64,000 nt of DNA, taken from Streptomyces sp. NBC_00683 (GTDB taxonomy: Bacteria; Actinomycetota; Actinomycetes; Streptomycetales; Streptomycetaceae). The notes under the pieces are model-generated. The model searched no databases, had not been told where the DNA came from, and was given only the letters and a program-made list of their open reading frames with translations. The translations under genes were made by a program, and so were the position numbers. This document shows, one piece after another, positions 16,679-23,833 of the stretch; the first letter of the stretch is position 1, and each line of letters starts with the position of its first letter. Location: contig NZ_CP109013.1 of the NCBI RefSeq assembly GCF_036226745.1, positions 620,001 to 684,000 of the forward strand. The letters run 5' to 3'.

Positions 16679-18175
16679 TCAGCTCCACGGGGTGACGGTG
16701 AGGCGGATCCTCGCCTGTTCGCCGAGGATCGGCGTGGCGCTCTCGGGCAGCGGGATGCCGGCCACCCACACACCGGTGCTGGAGTCCTCGTCGGCAACAG
16801 GTGCGCCGCTGGGCTCGTGGTCCCTGATCGCACCGGGGATGAGGGAGTTCCAGGCAGCCCAGGTCCCCTTGCCGACGTCGATGACGAGGATGTCGTCGAA
16901 GTCGGCAGTCTGTTCGAGATGGTCGCCGAAACTCAGGAACCCGTCGCGTTCGCGCAGCGACAGGATGCGCAGGTGCAGCGCGTAGCGCATGGTTCCGCTC
17001 CCGTCCCCCGGGCGCAGGGAGCTGCACAGGAAGGTTGTCGTCAGCGGCACGGTGTCCTGCGGATCCGACGAGGACAGTTGAACCGGACACCAGTGAGCGG
17101 TCGACCGCTCGTGGATCAGCACCGGCAGACCGCGCACCGACAGCTGGGTCTCGGCCTGCCACGTGGCCGTGCGGTCCGAAGGGAGCCGGTGCCCGACCAG
17201 TTCGGCCACCACCTTCCGGTCGCCGAAGAGGAAGCGCCGCAGGTTCTGGTACCCCTCCTCCGAGTTCACGAGGCCGTAGCGGCCGCTGTGACTGCGGTGC
17301 AGGTATGCCCGGTGTGCCCCGGGGACATAGGCGTTCTCGATCTGCACCAGCCCGTCGCTGCGACTGCCCACGGCTGCGGACGAGAGGCCGAAAGCGACCT
17401 CGTAGTCCGTGGGGTTCGTCCCCACCAGGCAGAAGACCCGGTGCCGGGGAAAGGCGAGGGGTGCGTCGGTGCCGCGCTCGGGCATGTCACGGGCGCGCCA
17501 GCCTTCGGGGCGGCCGTTCGGGTCCAGCGCCGCCGTGGGGGTGAGGTACTCGTACATGCGCTGCGGTCCGAAGATGTCGGCCCCGTTGATGCCGATCGCA
17601 TCACGCACCTTCTCGAACAGACCGAAGCCCGCCTCGAAGGCGATCCCTCCGTGCGGTGTTCCGTACGTGAACAGCTTGTCGACGCACTCGGCCGGGTCAC
17701 GGCCGAGATCCGGCAGGATCTTCTGCACGAGGCACCGGCAGATGAGTCCGCCCATGGAATGGGCGACGAGGTGGACGCGGGGAGCCCCGGACTTGGCACG
17801 GATCTTGTCGACGAGCCGCAGCAGATCAGCAGCGGCGTCCTCCAGCCGGAACTCCTCGGCCGTGCCGTCCCAGGTGTTCGCGGAGACGTCGTAGAAGCGG
17901 TGCACCCAGACGCTGTCGGGCGGAACCGCCTCATGGGTGTCGAGATAGGCTTCCTGACCCCCCTCGACCAGAATGTTGTATCCCTCGTCCAGATGCAGTC
18001 GCAGAAGAGGGCTCTCGAACTGGTGGAAGCTGGGCTGATTGCCTGCTCCTACGCGCACATGGGTGGAACCCTCGTTGAATCCGTAGAACGGATCCATGAC
18101 GACGTTGTTGATTCCCGAGGTGTCGCCCGCGAATCCTCGTACATAAACGATCGGGAGCTTTTCTCTGCCAGGCAT
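16679..18175 (-). CDS. alpha/beta-hydrolase, lipase/PGAP1-like
   Basis: 498 aa. The nucleophile elbow is HLVAHSMGGLI with Ser140, preceded by helix EDAAADLLRLVDKI and followed by FTYGTPHGG, a pattern common in lipases and PGAP1-like esterases. The C-terminal ~180 residues form an extra, unrecognised beta-rich domain. No secretion signal is visible. It lies in the middle of the wall-active block, 22 bp from the M15-like gene. A lipid-cleaving role would complement the wall hydrolases; the substrate is unknown. Confidence 0.8.
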   Translation of the reverse strand: MPGREKLPIVYVRGFAGDTSGINNVVMDPFYGFNEGSTHVRVGAGNQPSFHQFESPLLRLHLDEGYNILVEGGQEAYLDTHEAVPPDSVWVHRFYDVSANTWDGTAEEFRLEDAAADLLRLVDKIRAKSGAPRVHLVAHSMGGLICRCLVQKILPDLGRDPAECVDKLFTYGTPHGGIAFEAGFGLFEKVRDAIGINGADIFGPQRMYEYLTPTAALDPNGRPEGWRARDMPERGTDAPLAFPRHRVFCLVGTNPTDYEVAFGLSSAAVGSRSDGLVQIENAYVPGAHRAYLHRSHSGRYGLVNSEEGYQNLRRFLFGDRKVVAELVGHRLPSDRTATWQAETQLSVRGLPVLIHERSTAHWCPVQLSSSDPQDTVPLTTTFLCSSLRPGDGSGTMRYALHLRILSLRERDGFLSFGDHLEQTADFDDILVIDVGKGTWAAWNSLIPGAIRDHEPSGAPVADEDSSTGVWVAGIPLPESATPILGEQARIRLTVTPWS

Positions 18176-18197
18176 GAGGACACCTCACTGCCCCCGG

Positions 18198-18893
18198 TCA
18201 GCACGAAGGGATATCCGGGAGCCAGGCACTTGGATGGTCGATGAAGATGTTGGAGACGTATCCCCCGTATTCGGGGAGGAAGGACCAGGCGTTGTTGGTG
18301 TGGCCCGCGGTGCTCACCGTCTCGCCCTCCCGCTGGCACGACACACGCACCTGGGTGGGGCCGGCAAGTACGGCGACGACCGGCGCACTCAGGAGCGGCT
18401 CCTGGCGTACGTTCACGCCGGTTCCCCACGTCATGAAAACGGTGCCGGTCTCGACGTGTTCACCCCCGCGGTCCTCCGGTGTCTCCCCGAACACGGGGAG
18501 GTTCCAGGGCCGGTCGTCGTCGCACAGCGGGCTCGCGACCACGGAGAGGTGAAAGTGCTTCTCGTGCGGGTTCGCACCGTCGTACGGGCCCCACTGCCAG
18601 CTGCGGCTGCTGCCGATGCGGCGGTTGGCGATGACGTATTTGATCCTGGGGTCCTGACTGCCCAGCAGCTGGTCACCGATCTGCTGGATGTCGAGGCCGT
18701 GGGCCGGATCGTGGGTGAAGTCCCGCGCGGTGACGATTCCGGGTCCGTACCAGGGATTGTGATCGCTCGCGCTTCCGGACTTCTGATGCGCCTCGTCCCC
18801 GATCCCGCCGTCCGAGGCGGTGGAACGACCGGGAAATCTGGCGTTCAGTTGATGCCGCAGCGTTTCGAGGCTTGTTGCGACCCGCCAATCCAT
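18198..18893 (-). CDS. M15-like peptidase domain plus SH3-type domain
   Basis: 231 aa from ATG 18893; the frame stays open upstream, but the homology begins here. Residues ~1-150 match endolysin-type D-Ala-D-Ala peptidase folds: SASDHNPWYG, TARDFTHDP, HGLD and the metal motif NPHEKHFHLSV. Residues ~165-231 are a bacterial SH3 domain (GVNVRQEP, NAWSFLPEYGGYVSNIFI). SH3 domains bind wall or peptides. The layout is that of a phage-type endolysin. No signal peptide is seen. Confidence 0.75.
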   Translation of the reverse strand: MDWRVATSLETLRHQLNARFPGRSTASDGGIGDEAHQKSGSASDHNPWYGPGIVTARDFTHDPAHGLDIQQIGDQLLGSQDPRIKYVIANRRIGSSRSWQWGPYDGANPHEKHFHLSVVASPLCDDDRPWNLPVFGETPEDRGGEHVETGTVFMTWGTGVNVRQEPLLSAPVVAVLAGPTQVRVSCQREGETVSTAGHTNNAWSFLPEYGGYVSNIFIDHPSAWLPDIPSC

Positions 18894-19006
18894 CGTCACC
18901 ACTTCCCCACAGAGGCCGAATAACTCAACTCTAGTCCTCATCAACCCGTCCGGCCACAGGAGTTGAGGTGTACCGGGCGCGAATTCCACACCGCCGCGGA
19001 AAGCCC

Positions 19007-20536
19007 TCAGCGCGGTACTCGCAAGGCCTTCCAGGAGGCGGGTCCAGGAATTCCGTCCGCGTCCGTTCCGCGGTATCCGAGTTTCCGCTGCCACAGGGTG
19101 AAGGACGCACGGTCGGCCTGCGTCCATTGAGGCCCGGGGGCCTCCTTGTAGGCGGAGCACCCCTCCTGCACGAGCCGCTTGCCCATGGCGTGGATCACCG
19201 GGCTCCTGGGGGCGCCCTTGAACCACTTGGCGCCCGGGAACGGCTCGTACTCCGGCGCCGGCGGCCGCCCAGGATCATCGGTGGGCGGCAACGCCGGCAG
19301 AGGAGTACCGAGCACGCCGATGACCTGTGTGCCGAGGCCGAGGACCGTCGTCGTCCGGGCGACGGTGCCGTCGCCGCCCACCGACGCGGCCGCGTCCGAC
19401 CGGAGCAGGAACGGGCCGAACGCCGGCATCGACGTGCCCAGCGCGGCGCGCGCGCCGTCGGTCCACTGCCCGGTGATGCGGACATCTCTGACCAGCAGCA
19501 GGGCCTGGGGCAGACAGTGTGCGGTGCCGTCCTCGGGCGGACTGGGCACGAGCTGCCCACGCCGCATTCCGGGCAGGTACCAGCCCGCGTCCGCTATCAG
19601 TTCGCCGTGCCACCAGGACCGGCCACCGATCCGCCGGACGATCCGGACCAGGCAGTGTTCGAAGTGCACGTGCAGGTCGCTGCCCGGATCTGTCGCGCTC
19701 GTGGGCGGCTCAGGCGCGGGGACGTCGTCCACGACCGCCTCCGCCCCGACTGCCGTGATCATCCTGGGCCGCAGAGACGGCATCAGGCGGACGGCCGAGT
19801 TCGAGAGGGCAGCGTGCTCCTGCGCGGTGGCGACCTCGGGCGGCAGGAGGGCGGCGGCCGTGCCCGGATCGCCCCCCGGGCTCTCCTCCGTCACGGACTC
19901 CATCGCGACCCTCAATGCGGACGCCCGGTCGGCGTTCAGTCCCAGCATGGTGTCTCGGGGTGCCGCTGCCACCCCCTCCTCGACCTGTCCGCGCAGCCGC
20001 CACAGCAAAGGGTTCGCCACGACACCGGACGTCCCCTGCCCCGCGGCGGGGGCGTCCGACGGTGTTTCCGCGATGGTGGTGTCGAACGACTGCCAGTGGG
20101 CGGCCCCGCTGGGGGCCGCCCAGTCGTCCGGCTCGACGCTCAGCGGCAGCGCCTCGGGGTTGGGGCCCAGATCCTTGCGTGCGAGGTTCAGCAGATCGCG
20201 GACCCTCGCTGCGGACTCCGATCCATCGGCACCGGCGGGGCGGCCGTACCCGGCAATCGCCGCGTACAAGGACGAGGCCGTGATGCCACTGCCGATTGCC
20301 GCCGGAATGGGAGTGCAGTCACTCAGCCGAAGGAGCAAGGGATAGTCGTACTCGGCGCGCAGCCACTCGGAGACAACGAGCGGATTGACGACACCGTTCT
20401 GCACGAGGTCGTTGTCGACGGCCTGCCCCGGCAGGACCGCCAACGCGAACCCTGGGCCGCCACCTGCGTAGATCTCGACCAGTCGGTCGAGGACCTGCTG
20501 ACCGAACGCAGATGACGGGCCCTTGTCGGCTGCCAT
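19007..20536 (-). CDS. large unknown protein B with C-terminal PG-binding domain
   Basis: 509 aa from ATG 20536 (GTCAGGAAA upstream). The N-terminal ~250 residues are not recognised. Residues ~265-400 contain a block shared with the next gene upstream: a FExxL segment, then GGRSWWHGELIADAGWYLPG, a LVRDVRITGQW strand and TQVIGVLG. The C-terminal ~75 residues (KWFKGAPRSPVIHAMGKRLV, ADGIPGPASWKALRVP) are a peptidoglycan-binding domain typical of endolysins. No signal peptide. Its stop is 113 bp from the M15-like gene. Function unknown. Confidence 0.72.
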   Translation of the reverse strand: MAADKGPSSAFGQQVLDRLVEIYAGGGPGFALAVLPGQAVDNDLVQNGVVNPLVVSEWLRAEYDYPLLLRLSDCTPIPAAIGSGITASSLYAAIAGYGRPAGADGSESAARVRDLLNLARKDLGPNPEALPLSVEPDDWAAPSGAAHWQSFDTTIAETPSDAPAAGQGTSGVVANPLLWRLRGQVEEGVAAAPRDTMLGLNADRASALRVAMESVTEESPGGDPGTAAALLPPEVATAQEHAALSNSAVRLMPSLRPRMITAVGAEAVVDDVPAPEPPTSATDPGSDLHVHFEHCLVRIVRRIGGRSWWHGELIADAGWYLPGMRRGQLVPSPPEDGTAHCLPQALLLVRDVRITGQWTDGARAALGTSMPAFGPFLLRSDAAASVGGDGTVARTTTVLGLGTQVIGVLGTPLPALPPTDDPGRPPAPEYEPFPGAKWFKGAPRSPVIHAMGKRLVQEGCSAYKEAPGPQWTQADRASFTLWQRKLGYRGTDADGIPGPASWKALRVPR

Positions 20537-20551
20537 TTTCCTGACACCCTG

Positions 20552-22606
20552 TCAGGGACTGGGCGTGGAAGGAGGAGTTGCGTCGGCACTCGGCTGTCCG
20601 ACCGGAGGTGTGGCCGGTGCAGGGGCCGCAGGAGCAGCCGGTGCTACAGGTGCTGCCGGAGCGGCCGGTGTGATGGGAGCGGTCGGCGCGGCGGGAGCAG
20701 GGGCTGCCGGAGCGGCGGGTGCAGGGGCTGCCGGAGCCGCGGGTGCAGGGGCTGCCGGAGCAGGGGCCGCCGGAGCAGCCGCAGGGGCCGCAGGGGCCGC
20801 CGGGGCCGCCGGAGCAGCAGCTCCCTCAGTCGCAGCCGGAGCAGCGGGAGCAGCAGGAGCAGCCGCGTCCTTCGCGGCGTCCGGCTTGGGGGCCTCACCC
20901 GCGTCCTTCTCCGCAGTCTCGGGGGCGTCCACCTTCGGCGCCTTCGCCTGGATCTCCCCGACCCAGCCCACGATCTGACCGCCGAGAATCTCCAGGGTTC
21001 CGGCTTGCCCGTCACGGTGGAACGACCACCCGTAGTCGCTGCTCGCCTTCGTCTCGAACACACCGTGAGACTCGGAAGAGCTGCGCTGCACGTTGCCGCC
21101 GATCCCGAAGTAGCCGACGTTGCCGCCGTAACTCGTCGATTCGGCGCTGGTGTTGCTGGTGCTGTCGGAGACGGCCTTCTGGAAGGCGTCGCCCGCGTTC
21201 CCCCAGTTGTCGGCCGTGATCTTGACGTTGCGCATGACGATGAAGCCCTTGGGCACCATCGGGAGCAGCTTGTCGTCCCCGCCGGGCGGGATCTGCCCCT
21301 CCACCGTGCCGTCGCTGATGCAGCCCGCCTTCTGGCCGACGATGTACCAGCCGTTCATGTGGAAGAGGTCGCCGAGCAGCCAGGGACGCTCGATGCTGGC
21401 CAGGAACCACTCGAAGTCCACAGTCGCCGAGGAACTGACGTCCGCGAACTTGGAGTGGGACCCACTGTCCGCGTGCGCTCCCGAGGTACTGCTGCTGTCC
21501 GAGTGCGCGGCGTTGGCTCCGATGCTGAAGAGTCCGGCGCTGAAGCCCACGCCTCCCGAGGTGGAGGACGCGTAGTTGTCGTAGTAGGAGCGGCTGAACT
21601 GGTTGGTCCCACCCGAACCGGACGAGTTGAAGGATGTGGACGAGGCAACGACGTGATTCACACCGAAGCTCTTGTTCGTGTGGTCCCACCACGAGACCGG
21701 GTCGATGTAGGACCACGGAACCTTCGCCGCCACGGCACCGGAGAGCCCGAGCGAGTACGCCTCGAAGAGCTTGCGCGCCTGGGCGATGAACGTCGCGGCG
21801 GCGCTGCCTCCGATCGACTGCGTCGTCGCGATGGCGTCCTCGATCTCCTTGGCGCCCATGGCGTGCAGGTCGTTCCACGCCCTGTCGACCGCGCCCTGGA
21901 ACTTCGCGCTGGTCACGGGCCAGACCTGGCCCTGGGCCGGGTCCGTCATCGCCGCAGCGTGCGCGTTGGCGAAGGCGCCCACTGCGTCTTCCCACGTCTT
22001 CCTGTTGTGGTTGTAGATCTCGTACTTTCGCGTGTAGCCGGTCATGTTGCCGTCGGCGTCGAAGACGAAGAGCATCTTCTTGGCGGCATCGATGCGCGCC
22101 TGGACCTCCGGCGTGGGAGGGGGCACGGGTTCCGCCTGCATTCCCGCCAGCGCGGTCTGGTACGCGAAGCTGACCTTGCGGTCGGCCCAGGAGGAGGCGA
22201 CGCCGTTCTTGGTGACCATCAGCATGTTGTCGACACGCTGTGAGGTGTTGAACGCCGACTGGATCGCGTGCTGGAGCTGGGCATCCGGTTGAGGAGGCGT
22301 CGCTGCCAGAGCAGCCGCGGGCGTGACGCCCTCGGGCGTGGCCGGTGTGGCAGGGGCAGCGGGGGCGAACCGGCTGTCCGTGCTCGCGCCAGGGGCCGAC
22401 GAGCCGCCGGCGGGGGTCCACGGGTAGGAGTACATCGAGGGGTCGATGGGGTGTCCGACGGGCAGGTGCATGTAGACCGCGGTGCCGGACGGCTTGCCGT
22501 CCGGGCCCACCATCCTGGCCGTGATCGCGGAGTGGACCTGGTCGAGCGCGGCGAGCAGGGCTTGCGTTACACCCCCGGTCACCTGGAGTTGCTGGTCCAC
22601 GGGCAT
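20552..22606 (-). CDS. large unknown protein A with Pro/Ala-rich tail
   Basis: 684 aa from ATG 22606, with a strong AAAGGAGAA site. A Pro/Ala-rich linker around 75-115 follows an N-terminal segment. The middle is helical, and residues ~345-420 are Ser/Gly-rich. A domain at ~420-545 is shared with protein B (DFEWFLASIERPWLLGDLF, NGWYIVGQKAG, MRNVKITADNW, ILGGQIVGWVG). The last ~130 residues are nearly pure Ala-Pro repeats. No signal peptide or known family. It is the first gene of the minus-strand block and lies 15 bp before gene B. Confidence 0.72.
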   Translation of the reverse strand: MPVDQQLQVTGGVTQALLAALDQVHSAITARMVGPDGKPSGTAVYMHLPVGHPIDPSMYSYPWTPAGGSSAPGASTDSRFAPAAPATPATPEGVTPAAALAATPPQPDAQLQHAIQSAFNTSQRVDNMLMVTKNGVASSWADRKVSFAYQTALAGMQAEPVPPPTPEVQARIDAAKKMLFVFDADGNMTGYTRKYEIYNHNRKTWEDAVGAFANAHAAAMTDPAQGQVWPVTSAKFQGAVDRAWNDLHAMGAKEIEDAIATTQSIGGSAAATFIAQARKLFEAYSLGLSGAVAAKVPWSYIDPVSWWDHTNKSFGVNHVVASSTSFNSSGSGGTNQFSRSYYDNYASSTSGGVGFSAGLFSIGANAAHSDSSSTSGAHADSGSHSKFADVSSSATVDFEWFLASIERPWLLGDLFHMNGWYIVGQKAGCISDGTVEGQIPPGGDDKLLPMVPKGFIVMRNVKITADNWGNAGDAFQKAVSDSTSNTSAESTSYGGNVGYFGIGGNVQRSSSESHGVFETKASSDYGWSFHRDGQAGTLEILGGQIVGWVGEIQAKAPKVDAPETAEKDAGEAPKPDAAKDAAAPAAPAAPAATEGAAAPAAPAAPAAPAAAPAAPAPAAPAPAAPAAPAPAAPAAPAPAAPTAPITPAAPAAPVAPAAPAAPAPATPPVGQPSADATPPSTPSP
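20590..20870 (-). repeat. Ala/Pro-coding low-complexity repeat
   Basis: Short GC-rich repeats built from GCAGGGGCTGCCGGAGC-like units, coding for the AAP/APAAP tail of protein A. Such tracts change length by slippage and can differ between strains or be misassembled. Confidence 0.75.
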
Positions 22607-22930
22607 GGCCTTCTCCTTTCGCTCGGTACTGTGCGAGTCCATTTCGGGAAGAGCGGGAGAGCGATCGGAGAAGCAGCACGCGAAGGGGGGACGACCGGAC
22701 CTCATCGAGTCCGGTCGGCAAAGGCACATTGGCGGACCGATTCACGCGACCGCGCGTGAGCACTTGATGCCCGATTAGGACGGTTCCCAGTATTCAGCAT
22801 TCGGGTGAAACATGCACCTCAGCCCGGAACTTCGCCCGCTTGCATCTGTCTTCCTCAACGTCAGAATGGAGACAGGAGTTGACAGTGCGTCTACTCAATG
22901 CTCCTTTCCCGGGACGAGGAGGCGACACGC
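22607..22930. other. divergent intergenic region of wall-active block
   Basis: 324 bp between protein A (minus) and the transglycosylase-like gene (plus). No gene is seen. A TTGACA hexamer at 22879-22884 is a possible -35 element for the plus-strand gene, but no convincing -10 follows. Both transcription directions of the block must start here. Confidence 0.4.
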
Positions 22931-23653
22931 ATGGTGCTGCTCGGAAACACTCAATTCGGCAAGTCCCACGAAGATGTCCGTACCGTCCAGCGCGCCCTCA
23001 TCGACCGGGGACGTGACATTCCGGACGGCGTCACCGGATTCTTCGGGGAGCAGACCAGGGCCGCCTATGCGGAGGAGCAGCGCGCCCAGGGCTATGCCGG
23101 GGCCGACGCGGACGGAATCCCCGGCTGCACATCCCTGACCGAGCTCGGGCGCCTCACAGGCTTCTCGGTGGACTGTCGCGGCGCCGTGGCGGCTCCCGCG
23201 CCTGCGGGAAAGCTGGGCTTGACGCAGGTCACGTACAACGACCCGCACGACGACGCCGGGCCGGCCGCGATGGAGAACTACGCCCGGAAGGCCTGCGCCC
23301 TGACCGGCATGGACCCGCGCTTCGGAGTCCCGGCGCTGGTCACCATCGCCAAGCGGGAATCCGCCTGCAACGACCGGCGCTGGCGGGTCAACACTGTGGA
23401 CTCGAACGCGCGCGGCCGGATCATGGCCGACGGGCATCCGCAGAACTGTTCGCGGGGCGCCACTCAGTGCATTCCCACCACATTCGCCGCCTACCACCAG
23501 GCGGAGACCGCCACGACCCCGTACGACGTGGTCGCCTGCATGTCCGCCACCATCAATTATGTACGTGATCGCTATGGCGTGAACCGGGCGGGTTCCAATT
23601 TCTCCTCACGTGTTCAGCAGGCCGATCCGAAGCGGCCTGCCCGCGGATACTGA
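22931..23653 (+). CDS. PG-binding domain plus transglycosylase/lysozyme-like protein
   Basis: 240 aa from ATG 22931 (GAGGAGG upstream). Residues 1-85 are a peptidoglycan-binding module, a close paralogue of that in the M23 gene (GADADGIPGCTSLTELGRL). Residues ~115-240 look like a lytic transglycosylase/lysozyme fold: candidate catalytic Glu in TIAKRESACND, then GATQCIPTTFAAYH and CMSATINYVRDRYG. It probably cleaves glycan strands. No signal peptide. It runs divergently from the nine-gene block. Confidence 0.8.
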   Translation: MVLLGNTQFGKSHEDVRTVQRALIDRGRDIPDGVTGFFGEQTRAAYAEEQRAQGYAGADADGIPGCTSLTELGRLTGFSVDCRGAVAAPAPAGKLGLTQVTYNDPHDDAGPAAMENYARKACALTGMDPRFGVPALVTIAKRESACNDRRWRVNTVDSNARGRIMADGHPQNCSRGATQCIPTTFAAYHQAETATTPYDVVACMSATINYVRDRYGVNRAGSNFSSRVQQADPKRPARGY

Positions 23654-23833
23654 GAGCCGCTGCGGGCTTTCCGGAGCAAGGTGGTTGCCTGGTCAATTGC
23701 CTCGTCCTGGAAGCCATATGGGGCCCGGCCGGGCAACCGCACGGGCCGCGAAGCAGTTCATTTCCCGTCGACTTGCCAGGCCTCGGAATCGTAGAACACT
23801 TGGCTGTGAAGGCACGCGCGATCAGAGGCGGTC

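Noticed and set aside
20590..20870. CRISPR-like or satellite array
   Set aside because: The repeats are in frame and code for Ala-Pro; there are no constant repeats with unique spacers.
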